A stretch of DNA of 52,322 nucleotides from Bacteroidota bacterium. Its GTDB lineage: Bacteria > Bacteroidota > Bacteroidia > Bacteroidales > Prolixibacteraceae. How positions within the stretch are numbered: the stretch's first letter is position 1; each line of letters begins with the position of its first letter. The stretch is taken from positions 1 through 52,322 of the forward strand of contig JAJZSZ010000002.1 of NCBI GenBank assembly GCA_021849365.1, read 5' to 3'. The notes below the pieces were generated by a model. That model saw only the letters and a program-made list of their open reading frames with translations, had not been told where the DNA came from and did not search any database. Below, in pieces: positions 9,382 through 19,055 of the stretch. The translations under genes and the position numbers were made by a program.

Positions 9382-12300
9382 ATGATTCTATTCTTCAAAA
9401 CTCCGCAGAACACTTTAATTGCTTTAAATTCAGTTGATAGGTTAAGTCAGGAAAACATTGAAAAGCTGATTTGGCTGTTTGGTGAAGCTGAAAAGCTCGA
9501 CGCCGAAGTTTTAAATGGGTGGTTTGTAGGTCCTCGAAAAGAGATGCTTACGCCCTGGAGTACCAACGCTGTAGAAATTACCCAGAACATGGGTGTTTCT
9601 GGAATACTTCGGATTGAAGAATATGTGGAAGTTGCCGGCCCGGATGCAGGTTTCGACCCGATGCTGAAAGCGCTGTACCATAACCTCGATCAGCACATTT
9701 TTACCATCGACAAAAAACCAGATCCGATTCTCGAAATAGCAGACATTGCTGCATACAACGAGCAGGAAGGTTTGGCTTTGAGTGAAGAAGAAATCAATTA
9801 CCTGAATTCGGTTTCAGAAAAACTGGGAAGAAAATTAACCGATGGTGAAGTTTTCGGATTCTCTCAAGTGAACTCTGAGCATTGCCGTCACAAAATTTTC
9901 AATGGAACATTTGTAATCGATGGGGTAGAGCAGGAGTTTTCGCTTTTCCAGCTCATCAAAAAGACCTCGCAACAAAACCCGAATTTTATTATTTCAGCAT
10001 ATAAAGACAATTGCTCGTTTGTTCAAGGACCGGTTGTTGAGCAGTTCGCTCCTAAAACTCAGGACAAACCCGACTTCTTCGAGGTTTCTGATTTGGAAAC
10101 TGTTCTTTCGCTGAAAGCTGAAACACATAATTTCCCCACAACCGTTGAGCCTTTCAATGGCGCAGCAACCGGAACAGGTGGCGAAATTCGCGACCGTATT
10201 GCTGGTGGAAAAGGCAGCTTACCCATTGCCGGAACTGCGGTTTATATGACTTCGTATCCGCGCATTGAAGATGCCCGTAGTTGGGAACAGGCCACCGAAG
10301 AACGCGACTGGTTATACCAAACTCCGGAAGAAATACTTATAAAAGCATCGAACGGCGCCAGCGATTTCGGTAATAAATTCGGTCAGCCGCTGATCACCGG
10401 ATCGGTATTAACATTCGAGCATTTCGAAAACGACAAAAAGTGGGGATTCGATAAAGTCATCATGTTGGCCGGAGGTATCGGTTTTGGCGCTAAAAAAGAC
10501 AGTCTGAAAGACGAACCAACCAAAGGCGACAAAGTGGTGCTTTTGGGTGGCGATAATTACCGCATCGGAATGGGCGGTGGAGCTGTTTCGTCGGTGGCAA
10601 CCGGTGAATTCGAAAACCACATCGAGTTGAATGCCGTTCAGCGCGCCAATCCTGAAATGCAGAAACGTGTTTACAATGCCATCCGAGCATTGAGCGAATC
10701 GACCGACAACCCAATCATTACGGTTCACGACCACGGTGCTGGCGGTCACTTAAACTGCTTGTCGGAGCTGGTTGAAGCTACCGGCGGTAAAATTGATACA
10801 TCGAAATTGCCCGTAGGCGACCCAACTCTTTCGCAAAAGGAAATCATTGGCAACGAGTCGCAGGAGCGCATGGGGCTGGTGATGCACGAAAAAGATGTGC
10901 CGCTTTTGCAGCGCATTGCCGAACGCGAGCGTGCCCCAATGTATGTAATTGGCGAGGCAACCGGCGATATGCAGTTCACCTTCGAAAACTCGAAAACCGG
11001 CGAAAAACCAATTGATTGGCAATTGTCGTACATGTTTGGTAAACCACCAAAAACGGTTTTGACCGACACCACCGTTGCTGAAAAATTCGCTGAACTGGAA
11101 TACGATCAAACTAAAATAGAAACATACCTGGAAGATTTGCTTCAACTGGAAAGTGTGGCTTGTAAAGACTGGCTCACCAACAAAGTTGACCGCTCTGTAA
11201 CCGGACGCATTGCCAAACAGCAATGTGCCGGCGAATTGCAGCTTCCTTTAAATAACGTGGGCGTTATCACGCTCGACTATCAGGGACAATATGGTTTTGC
11301 AACAACCATTGGTCACGCTCCTGTGGCTGCACTGGTTGATGCCGAAGCCGGATCGGTGCTTTCGATTGCCGAATCGCTGACCAACATCGTTTTTGCTCCG
11401 CTCACCGATCGCATGAAAGGTGTTTCATTGAGCGCCAACTGGATGTGGCCGGCTAAAAATGCCGGAGAAAATGCCCGCATCTACAAAGCTGTAAAAGCTG
11501 CCAGCGATTTTGCCATCGCGCTGGGAATCAATATCCCGACTGGAAAGGACTCGATGTCGATGACTCAGAAATACAAAGACAGCGTGGTTTATGCGCCGGG
11601 AACGGTGATCATTTCTGCATCAGGCGAAGTTTCGGATGTGAAAAAAGTAGTGGAACCCGTTCTGGTTAATGCTGAAAACTCGGCCATTTACCTGATCGAT
11701 TTCTCCGGAATCGAACGTCGTTTGGGCGGAAGCGCTTTCTCACAAATCATCAATAAACTAGGAAATTCGGCTCCTTCGGTGGCTGATCCTGCATACTTTG
11801 TAAATGCGTTCAATACCCTTCAGAATTGCATTGATGCCAACCTGATTTTGGCCGGACACGACATTGCTTCCGGAGGTTTGATCACAACTTTGCTTGAAAT
11901 GTGTTTTGGTGACAATCATTCAGGATTGAACCTTGATTTGACTGGCTTGGGCGAAACCGACAGCGTGAAAGCATTGTTCAGCGAAAATCCGGGCGTAGTG
12001 GTTCAGGTAGCTGATTCTGCTGCTTTTGAAGCAAAAATGAACGCTGCCGGAGTTTGCATCATCAAAATTGGTACACCTGCTGCAAGACGCGAATTCATTG
12101 TGAAAAACGGCGCGGATTCGTTCGATTTCGATTTGAATTCGCTGCGTGATTTGTGGTTCAAAACTTCGTATTTGCTTGACCGCAAACAGTCGGGTGAAAA
12201 GAAAGCGCTCGAACGCTACAGCAACTATAAAAAGAACGAACTGAAATACGATTTCAAAGGCTTCACCGGCAAAGCAGCCGATTTGGGCATCGACCTGAAA

Positions 12301-13071
12301 CGTCGCACACCAAGCAGAGTGAAAGCGGCCATCATTCGCGAAAAGGGTGTGAATGGAGACCGCGAAATGGCTTACGCGATGTATCTGGCCGGAATGGACG
12401 TGAAAGACGTGCACATGACCGACCTGATTTCGGGCCGCGAAACGCTCGAAGATGTGAATATGATCGTGTTCGTGGGCGGTTTCTCCAACTCCGATGTTTT
12501 GGGTTCGGCCAAAGGATGGGCCGGCGCTTTCAAATACAACGAAAAAGCAAAACAGGCACTTGATAATTTTTACAAACGCGAAGACACTTTGAGTTTGGGC
12601 GTTTGCAACGGTTGCCAGCTGATGGTTGAACTGGGCCTGGTTTATCCGGAAAAACCTGCACAGCCAAAAATGTTGCACAACGAATCGCATAAGTTTGAGT
12701 CGATCTTCGTGAATGTGGACGTTCTTCCAAACAATTCTGTGATGCTGAAATCGCTTTCAGGAATGAAACTGGGTGTTTGGGTGGCTCACGGAGAAGGAAA
12801 ATTCAGTTTGCCCCAGGAAGAATCGGCTTATTGTATTCCGATGAAATACAGCAACACCGGCTATCCGGGAAATCCAAACGGATCGGATTATCACACCGCC
12901 GGACTTTGCTCGGAAGATGGCCGCCATTTGGTGATGATGCCGCACCTCGAACGTGCTTTCAAACCATATCACTGGCCATATTATCCGCAGGAACGCAAAT
13001 TCGACGAAGTAGCGCCGTGGATCGAGGCTTTCGTGAATGCGAAAAACTGGATTGAAGAGAAAACCAAATAG
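9382..13071 (+). CDS. purL: Phosphoribosylformylglycinamidine synthase, full-length with C-terminal glutaminase
   Basis: 1229 aa; FSQVNSEHCRHKIFNG; KAETHNFPTTVEPFNGAATGTGGEIRD; PTGKDSMSM; LGVCNGCQLMVELGL; MPHLERAFKPYHW. Confidence 0.97.
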   Translation: MILFFKTPQNTLIALNSVDRLSQENIEKLIWLFGEAEKLDAEVLNGWFVGPRKEMLTPWSTNAVEITQNMGVSGILRIEEYVEVAGPDAGFDPMLKALYHNLDQHIFTIDKKPDPILEIADIAAYNEQEGLALSEEEINYLNSVSEKLGRKLTDGEVFGFSQVNSEHCRHKIFNGTFVIDGVEQEFSLFQLIKKTSQQNPNFIISAYKDNCSFVQGPVVEQFAPKTQDKPDFFEVSDLETVLSLKAETHNFPTTVEPFNGAATGTGGEIRDRIAGGKGSLPIAGTAVYMTSYPRIEDARSWEQATEERDWLYQTPEEILIKASNGASDFGNKFGQPLITGSVLTFEHFENDKKWGFDKVIMLAGGIGFGAKKDSLKDEPTKGDKVVLLGGDNYRIGMGGGAVSSVATGEFENHIELNAVQRANPEMQKRVYNAIRALSESTDNPIITVHDHGAGGHLNCLSELVEATGGKIDTSKLPVGDPTLSQKEIIGNESQERMGLVMHEKDVPLLQRIAERERAPMYVIGEATGDMQFTFENSKTGEKPIDWQLSYMFGKPPKTVLTDTTVAEKFAELEYDQTKIETYLEDLLQLESVACKDWLTNKVDRSVTGRIAKQQCAGELQLPLNNVGVITLDYQGQYGFATTIGHAPVAALVDAEAGSVLSIAESLTNIVFAPLTDRMKGVSLSANWMWPAKNAGENARIYKAVKAASDFAIALGINIPTGKDSMSMTQKYKDSVVYAPGTVIISASGEVSDVKKVVEPVLVNAENSAIYLIDFSGIERRLGGSAFSQIINKLGNSAPSVADPAYFVNAFNTLQNCIDANLILAGHDIASGGLITTLLEMCFGDNHSGLNLDLTGLGETDSVKALFSENPGVVVQVADSAAFEAKMNAAGVCIIKIGTPAARREFIVKNGADSFDFDLNSLRDLWFKTSYLLDRKQSGEKKALERYSNYKKNELKYDFKGFTGKAADLGIDLKRRTPSRVKAAIIREKGVNGDREMAYAMYLAGMDVKDVHMTDLISGRETLEDVNMIVFVGGFSNSDVLGSAKGWAGAFKYNEKAKQALDNFYKREDTLSLGVCNGCQLMVELGLVYPEKPAQPKMLHNESHKFESIFVNVDVLPNNSVMLKSLSGMKLGVWVAHGEGKFSLPQEESAYCIPMKYSNTGYPGNPNGSDYHTAGLCSEDGRHLVMMPHLERAFKPYHWPYYPQERKFDEVAPWIEAFVNAKNWIEEKTK

Positions 13072-13087
13072 GAAATTGAATTTGACT

Positions 13088-13127
13088 AAAAGGGCTTTCT
13101 TGAGAAATTAAGGGAGCCTTTTCTTTT
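13088..13127 (+). terminator. Terminator downstream of purL
   Basis: Bulged hairpin AAAAGGGCT...AGCCTTTTC followed by TTTTTG. Confidence 0.45.
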
Positions 13128-13151
13128 TGACCTTATCATATATCAAATCTT

Positions 13152-13772
13152 ATGATCGAATATTTTCAATCGCTGGCCGACTGGTACATGAGCCACATGA
13201 ATTATCTAACGATAACACTTTTGATGGCTATCGAAAGCTCCTTTGTACCACTTCCTTCAGAAGTAGTTATTCCTCCGGCTATCTGGCAGGCGCTTAAAAC
13301 AGGCGAACTAAATATGTATCTGGTTGTAGTTTTTGCCACGATTGGTGCAGTTATTGGAGCTCTGTTCAATTATTTAATGGCTCGTTGGTTGGGAAGGGTA
13401 ATTGTGTACAGTTTTGCTGAATCGAAAGTAGGTAAGCTGTTTTTATTGAACCAGGCCAAAGTTGAACATGCGGAGGCCTATTTTAACCGACACGGAAGGA
13501 GTTCGACATTTATTGGCAGGTTGATTCCGGGAATTCGTCATTTGATTTCCATTCCTGCTGGATTAGCCAGAATGAATATCAAACAATTCGTGCTTTATAC
13601 TGCTTTGGGATCGGGTATCTGGCATATTATTCTGGCAGGGTTGAGCTATTATTTATACTCACAGCAAGATTTGCTGATGAAATATATGCACGAGATATCG
13701 TATGTTTTGTTGGCTGTTGGAGCGGTGTTCGTGGGTTACCTGGTGTGGAAATACAAGAAGAAAAAAGAATAA
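13152..13772 (+). CDS. DedA family (SNARE-associated/VTT) membrane protein
   Basis: ESSFVPLPSEVVIPPA; FNRHGRSSTFIGRLIPGIRHLISIPAGLARMN. Confidence 0.9.
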   Translation: MIEYFQSLADWYMSHMNYLTITLLMAIESSFVPLPSEVVIPPAIWQALKTGELNMYLVVVFATIGAVIGALFNYLMARWLGRVIVYSFAESKVGKLFLLNQAKVEHAEAYFNRHGRSSTFIGRLIPGIRHLISIPAGLARMNIKQFVLYTALGSGIWHIILAGLSYYLYSQQDLLMKYMHEISYVLLAVGAVFVGYLVWKYKKKKE

Positions 13773-13792
13773 TCTAATATTATTATGAATTA

Positions 13793-13822
13793 AGAAAGGC
13801 ATCCGATTTCGGATGCCTTTCT
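13793..13822. terminator. Bidirectional terminator between dedA (+) and pycB-like (-)
   Basis: AGAAAGGCATCCGA-TT-TCGGATGCCTTTCT, 14-bp palindromic stem, T-rich flank. Confidence 0.8.
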
Positions 13823-13847
13823 GTTTTATAAGAGAATTTTATTCGTC

Positions 13848-15548
13848 TTAGCAGTTCCAGTTATATAATCCTTCAACCAATCGGGCTTCTTTTTCTTCTT
13901 TCGAAAGGCTCAGGTATTTCTGACGTTCGGCTTCGTATGCACGTTGTTTAGCCAATTCTTTTTCCTTCAGTTTAGCTCCATAAATACGTTCTACTTTGTC
14001 GTGAAGGAATTTATCAGCGACATTCGGGAACAGCTCGAGAAGCAGCTCTTCTTTTTCGTTCATGGCTAATTTCACACCTTCTCCGTATTGAGGGAATGAT
14101 GGATTTGGCTGTTTTTTATAGTTAGCTGTATTGTATGGGATTTCCTGACGTGTGCCTGCGATCTTTTCACGGAAATCAGGATCAATCGGAGTTGGGGTTT
14201 TCCCATAAGCACCTCTAACCAGATTCACAAACTGAATAGAATTATTGCTGTAAAAAGGCTTGCCATTCTTTTCGTCGATGACACAGTTTACGGCCTGGGC
14301 ACCTACAATCTGACTGGTTGGTGTTACCAGTGGAGGACATCCGGCCGCCAAACGAACAGTGGGAATTACTTCAAGTACCCGAGGTAATAATTCTGCCTGC
14401 TTTAACTGTTTTAACTGGGCCAGCATGTTGGTGTACATTCCACCCGGAACTTCAGCAAATTTCACTTTTTCGTCAGGATCCGGGAAATTGAAGTATTTTT
14501 CAATTTTTCCGCAAACATCCATTAGGTTAGCTTCGTCGTTGGCTTTGGCATAAGCAATGGCGTCGTCGAAATATTTGTCGATGTGTGCAGGTAATGTATC
14601 TTTAGTGATGTCGAAATCGATTGGATAAATCTTGTAGCTGTCGATGTCAGCCATTTCAAGACGGATTTCCTTTAGTATTTTATTGATACGAACAACCGCA
14701 TCAAGGTTAATTCCGGTTTCGATTCCTAATTTGTTACAAACAATCTGGATCAGTTCGAAAGATGGAGCTGCAGGACCTCCGGCGAAATTCATAATTGCTG
14801 TATCCAGAATATCTACACCGTTCAGAATGGCTGTAATTCCGGAAGCCAGTCCGTAACCAGGGGTACAGTGTGTATGGAAATCAATCGGAATTTTTACGTT
14901 TTCTTTGTATGCTTTAATGATTTGGCCTGCTTTCATCGGAGGAATCAATCCTGCCATATCTTTCAGGGTAATCATGTCGGCGCCCATAGCTTCAAGCTCT
15001 TTGGCCATATTCACAAAATAATCGATGGTAAAGATGGCTTTGGGTAAAGGTTTTCCTTTCAAACGAGCTTTTAACCGTTCTTTTTTAGTGAATTTCGGGT
15101 CAACAGTATAGCAGGTAACACAATCAGCAAGTCCGCCATTTTCTTTAACGTACTTAATAGTTGATCTGATGTTGTTTGTATCGTTCAGTGCATCGAAAAT
15201 ACGCATGATTGAAATACCCGACTGAACAGCATTCCGGTTAAACCCTTCTATAACTTCTTCCGGATATGGATTGTACCCAAAAAGGTTACGTCCACGCGAT
15301 AAAGCTGTCAAATGCGAAATATTTCCGATTTCAGCTTTAATCTTTTCCAGACGCTCCCAAGGATCTTCATTCAGGTAGCGCATAATAGAGTCCGGAACTG
15401 CACCTCCCCATACTTCAAGCGCATAAAATCCGGCTTCTTTATAAATTGGTAAAATCCGCTCAATTTGAGCTTGTTTCATTCGTGTAGCGAAAAGAGATTG
15501 TTGCCCATCCCTCATGGTCACATCTCGTATTAATAATTTTCTGGTCAT
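13848..15548 (-). CDS. Pyruvate carboxylase subunit B / oxaloacetate decarboxylase alpha-type carboxyltransferase, without a biotinyl domain
   Basis: RDVTMRDGQQSLFATRM; GGAVPDSIMRYL; MITLKDMAGLIPP; DFHTHCTPGYGLAS. The C-terminus ends GLYNWNC with no AMKM motif. Confidence 0.9.
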   Translation of the reverse strand: MTRKLLIRDVTMRDGQQSLFATRMKQAQIERILPIYKEAGFYALEVWGGAVPDSIMRYLNEDPWERLEKIKAEIGNISHLTALSRGRNLFGYNPYPEEVIEGFNRNAVQSGISIMRIFDALNDTNNIRSTIKYVKENGGLADCVTCYTVDPKFTKKERLKARLKGKPLPKAIFTIDYFVNMAKELEAMGADMITLKDMAGLIPPMKAGQIIKAYKENVKIPIDFHTHCTPGYGLASGITAILNGVDILDTAIMNFAGGPAAPSFELIQIVCNKLGIETGINLDAVVRINKILKEIRLEMADIDSYKIYPIDFDITKDTLPAHIDKYFDDAIAYAKANDEANLMDVCGKIEKYFNFPDPDEKVKFAEVPGGMYTNMLAQLKQLKQAELLPRVLEVIPTVRLAAGCPPLVTPTSQIVGAQAVNCVIDEKNGKPFYSNNSIQFVNLVRGAYGKTPTPIDPDFREKIAGTRQEIPYNTANYKKQPNPSFPQYGEGVKLAMNEKEELLLELFPNVADKFLHDKVERIYGAKLKEKELAKQRAYEAERQKYLSLSKEEKEARLVEGLYNWNC

Positions 15549-16287
15549 TACTTTATAGTTTAATTAACGGCATAAAGTTGTCTAATAAAATTGGCTTCAA
15601 CTATGATTTTTTGAAGTTTTGCAACATTTGTTCAAAGTTTTTATAAATAGATAACATTGGGGTGATTTTGCCCCTATTTTGTTGGTCCAAAGTCTCTAGT
15701 TTTTAGTTGTTAAGGCTTATGGTGATTGTTGATATATTCTACAGCAGAGATTTTTATCCTTTTAAAATCAGAATTTATTGGTCATATTTGGCTCGTTATA
15801 AATTTTAACCGGATATTGGCAGCACTTTTGTTTGGCTTCATTTTTGCTGTAGCCAAGGGAAACATGCCTTGAATGAAGGGTTTAAGCAACGGTACCGGAC
15901 GAATGTATATTATGACCGAATTGTTACTATTTATATTCTTACTTTGTTTAGCTCTGCTGAATTATCTTACGCGAATGGCTCGTAATTTTTCATGTCGTGC
16001 CCGCGTTTGTAGTAAATCAGGATTAACCTCTATCCCAAAGTTGATTTTTGACAATAATTTTAGTTTTGAGGAAAGCTTTCATAAAGCTTATATCTCATCT
16101 GAATGTGATATAAATCAAGGAGTAAATCGGATATTTTATAAAAAGCATTTTGCAATTTTAAGTCGTAAGGTCGGTTATCCTGAAACAGTCTTTAAAACTT
16201 AAAAAGTCGTAATTAATTTATACTGTTCATGTTTTTAATTCGTTATATAACCGAAAATAATTTAATAATCACTAAAAAATACGTTCA

Positions 16288-16923
16288 ATGATATTTTTAT
16301 TAGAGACTGTGGCCGAAGTGTCATATATCGACCTTATCATGAAAGGGGGATGGTTGATGATCCCGTTGTTCCTGTTATCAATCATCGCTGTTTTTATTTT
16401 TTTCGACCGATATTCTTACCTGCGGAGCCAGAAAAAGCTTGATTCGGGCTTCTTTGATAAGTTGAATGAATTGATCCGGGCAGGGAAAGTTGACAGTGCT
16501 ATAAATTTATGTGAATCGGCAAACAGCTCCGAATCGCGTATTCTACTGAAAGGTTTGCAGAATTTGGGACGACCGATTCGTGATATTCATGAGCAAATGG
16601 AATTGGAAGGTAAACTCGAGGTTTATAAATACGAAGGAAACATGTATTTCCTTGGTGTTATTGCTGGTATTGCACCTATGCTTGGATTCATCGGTACTAT
16701 TTCCGGAGTTATAAAGATTTTCTACAACATCTCTCTGGCCGATAATATCAGTATTTCATTAATTTCGGGCGGTCTATACGAGAAGCTGATTACTTCGGGA
16801 GTGGGGTTGACCATTGGTATTATTGCTTATTTGGCTTATCACTTTTTAAACAACAAGATTAATAAAATTACACAGAACTGGGAACTCCGGTGTGTGCGGT
16901 TTATTGATCTGATTAATAAATAA
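16288..16923 (+). CDS. exbB: MotA/TolQ/ExbB proton channel family protein
   Basis: GGWLMIPLFLLSIIAVFIFFDR; GVIAGIAPMLGFIGTISGVIKIF; LISGGLYEKLITSGVGLTIGIIAYLAYHF. Confidence 0.92.
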   Translation: MIFLLETVAEVSYIDLIMKGGWLMIPLFLLSIIAVFIFFDRYSYLRSQKKLDSGFFDKLNELIRAGKVDSAINLCESANSSESRILLKGLQNLGRPIRDIHEQMELEGKLEVYKYEGNMYFLGVIAGIAPMLGFIGTISGVIKIFYNISLADNISISLISGGLYEKLITSGVGLTIGIIAYLAYHFLNNKINKITQNWELRCVRFIDLINK

Positions 16924-16929
16924 GCTGTT

Positions 16930-17337
16930 ATGAACTTCAGAAGTTCCAAAAAAGCGGAATTTGAAGTATTTACAAATTCCTTCAGCGACATCATGTTTTT
17001 CCTGATGTTGTTCTTCCTGATTGTATCGACCATGATCACTCCGGGAGCTATTAAGCTTATGCTTCCGCAAGCCGATAAATCGCCTTCGATGAACAAGCAA
17101 ACGGAAAGAACATCTATTTCGATTACTAAAGATTTAAAATATTACATCAATGATAAACAGGTTCAGTTTTCTGAAATTGAACCGGCCTTGCGGCAACTGA
17201 AAAAAGGGAATGAAGAAACATTCGCGATTGTACGTTGTGATAACAGTATTAATGTGCAGTCGATGGTTGATGTGCTACAGTTAGGCAATAAAGTTGGTGT
17301 AAAGATGGTATTGGCGACCTCGAGAAAAGAGAATTAG
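16930..17337 (+). CDS. exbD: ExbD/TolR biopolymer transport protein
   Basis: SFSDIMFFLMLFFLIVSTMITPGAIKLMLPQA after an N-terminal basic segment; adjacent to exbB. Confidence 0.92.
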   Translation: MNFRSSKKAEFEVFTNSFSDIMFFLMLFFLIVSTMITPGAIKLMLPQADKSPSMNKQTERTSISITKDLKYYINDKQVQFSEIEPALRQLKKGNEETFAIVRCDNSINVQSMVDVLQLGNKVGVKMVLATSRKEN

Positions 17338-17640
17338 GTGAATTTATTGATTGGTCGGGGTTTTTGTGTAAGCCTATTGTTAGATGTTGATAACTATTAA
17401 ATTAGGGGAATTAGGCAATTTTGAATTAACAGAGAAGAGGTTAAGTAACATTGAATTCAAAATATTTAATAACATCTTTCAGTAGTTTTTGGTTCATTCG
17501 GATTGTAGGTTAAATTTATTGTACATACTTTCGTGTTCGTACACGGAGATGGTCTGAGTCAGGTAGAGAAAAGGTTTGTGTTGTGTTAAATTGCTGATTC
17601 AGATGTTGTTGTGTAATATTCTAACTAACTATAGACTTGA

Positions 17641-18192
17641 ATGGATAAAAATGAATTGTCTAAAAAAGTCAGACAGCAGACCGATGTAAACGTTATTGAA
17701 TGTTATCAGTGTGGTAAATGTACGGCAGGTTGTCCGGTCGCTGACAAAATGGACATTCGTCCCAGTGTCGTTATGCGCATGTTGCAATCAGGCGATGCTG
17801 CTTCAGAGGACGAATTGCTGCGATCATTAAGTATTTGGCTTTGTTTGACTTGTGAAACGTGTTACTCACGTTGCCCTATGGAATTAGACATTCCAAAAGT
17901 AATGGACTATTTGCGTCAGCGCTCCCTGGCCGAAGGAAAAGTCCATAAAGATGCACGCGATATTGTTGCCTTCCATAAATCATTCCTGAATTCAATTGAA
18001 AGTAACGGACGACTCCATGAAATGGGGCTAGTTATCGACTATAAATTGCATTCGGGGAATTTGCTTCAGGATGTAACTACCGCTCCCGGTATGTTTAGCA
18101 GAGGAAAACTTCACATTCTGCCTGAACAAATCAAAGATAAGAAGGGCCTGAAACGGCTGTTTAAGAATCAGGATAAAAACAAGAAATCATGA
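17641..18192 (+). CDS. hdrC: Heterodisulfide reductase subunit C-like (2x 4Fe-4S)
   Basis: CYQCGKCTAGCPV and CLTCETCYSRCP ferredoxin-type motifs; followed by hdrB. Confidence 0.92.
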   Translation: MDKNELSKKVRQQTDVNVIECYQCGKCTAGCPVADKMDIRPSVVMRMLQSGDAASEDELLRSLSIWLCLTCETCYSRCPMELDIPKVMDYLRQRSLAEGKVHKDARDIVAFHKSFLNSIESNGRLHEMGLVIDYKLHSGNLLQDVTTAPGMFSRGKLHILPEQIKDKKGLKRLFKNQDKNKKS

Positions 18193-19049
18193 TGAAGTTA
18201 GGTTTTTACCCGGGATGTTCGTTGACGGGCTCATCGCGCGAGTACAACGAATCTATACTTGCCATTTCCAAAGCAGCCGGCATTGAGCTTGTTGAAATAC
18301 CAGACTGGAATTGCTGTGGGGCCACTGCCGCCCACAACCTGAATCACGAACTTTCGGTTTCACTTCCGGCCCGAAATTTGGCTTTGGCTGAACTTGCAGA
18401 AATGGAAGAACTGGTTGTTCCATGCGCCGCCTGTTATAACCGACTGGTGATGACGCAGCATGAATTGAAAGAAAATGAATCAATACTGGCAACTGTTTCA
18501 GAAAAGCTTCAATATAAACTGAAGAATGATATCAGGATTCTGAATGTCGTTCAGTTCCTCGAAAAATACATTCTGCCACGCCTCGATGAATTGGTGAAAA
18601 AGCCTTTGTCGGAAGAAGTGGCCTGCTACTACGGCTGTTTGCTTGTTCGTCCGAATAAAGTGATGAAAGATGCACGTTTTGAAGATCCGATGAGCATGGA
18701 TTTGATCATGCAAAAATTAGGTGCCAAAGCCATCGACTGGCCGTTCAAAACGGAATGTTGCGGTGCAGGGTTTAGTGTATCTAAAACCGAGATTGTTGGC
18801 GAACTTTCAGGAAAGATTGTGCGCAGCGCGGTTGACCGTGGTGCCAAAGCCATTGTGGTGGCCTGCCCGATGTGCCACTCAAACCTCGACATGCGCCGTC
18901 CTGCTATTGAATCATACCTGAAGCGAAAAGTTGACATTCCTGTCATATATATTACACAGGCAATCGCGCTGGCTATGGGATTGACGCACAAACAGGCCGG
19001 TCTGCAACGACATTTTGTGCCGGTAAATCTTTCAGTAACTCAAAACTAA
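18189..19049 (+). CDS. hdrB: Heterodisulfide reductase subunit B-like (two CCG domains)
   Basis: FYPGCSLTGSSREYNES...DWNCCGATAAHN...VPCAACYNRL and CYYGCLLVRP...TECCGAGFS...VACPMCHSNLD; both CCG motifs intact; overlaps the hdrC stop. Confidence 0.95.
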   Translation: MMKLGFYPGCSLTGSSREYNESILAISKAAGIELVEIPDWNCCGATAAHNLNHELSVSLPARNLALAELAEMEELVVPCAACYNRLVMTQHELKENESILATVSEKLQYKLKNDIRILNVVQFLEKYILPRLDELVKKPLSEEVACYYGCLLVRPNKVMKDARFEDPMSMDLIMQKLGAKAIDWPFKTECCGAGFSVSKTEIVGELSGKIVRSAVDRGAKAIVVACPMCHSNLDMRRPAIESYLKRKVDIPVIYITQAIALAMGLTHKQAGLQRHFVPVNLSVTQN

Positions 19050-19055
19050 CGAACG

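Noticed and set aside
11920-12690. 256-aa antisense ORF inside purL (and similar antisense ORFs across purL, hdrA, flx and dnaX)
   Set aside because: Overlaps a full, strongly conserved gene on the opposite strand; composition looks like reverse translation of biased codons and no family motif is visible.
15873-16202. 109-aa ORF upstream of exbB
   Set aside because: No recognisable family, weak coding character and an A/T-rich context; possible small membrane protein but not supportable from sequence alone.
18189-19049. Possible selenocysteine or degenerate cysteine sites in the Hdr subunits
   Set aside because: Cysteine motifs are intact and no in-frame TGA was seen; appears canonical.
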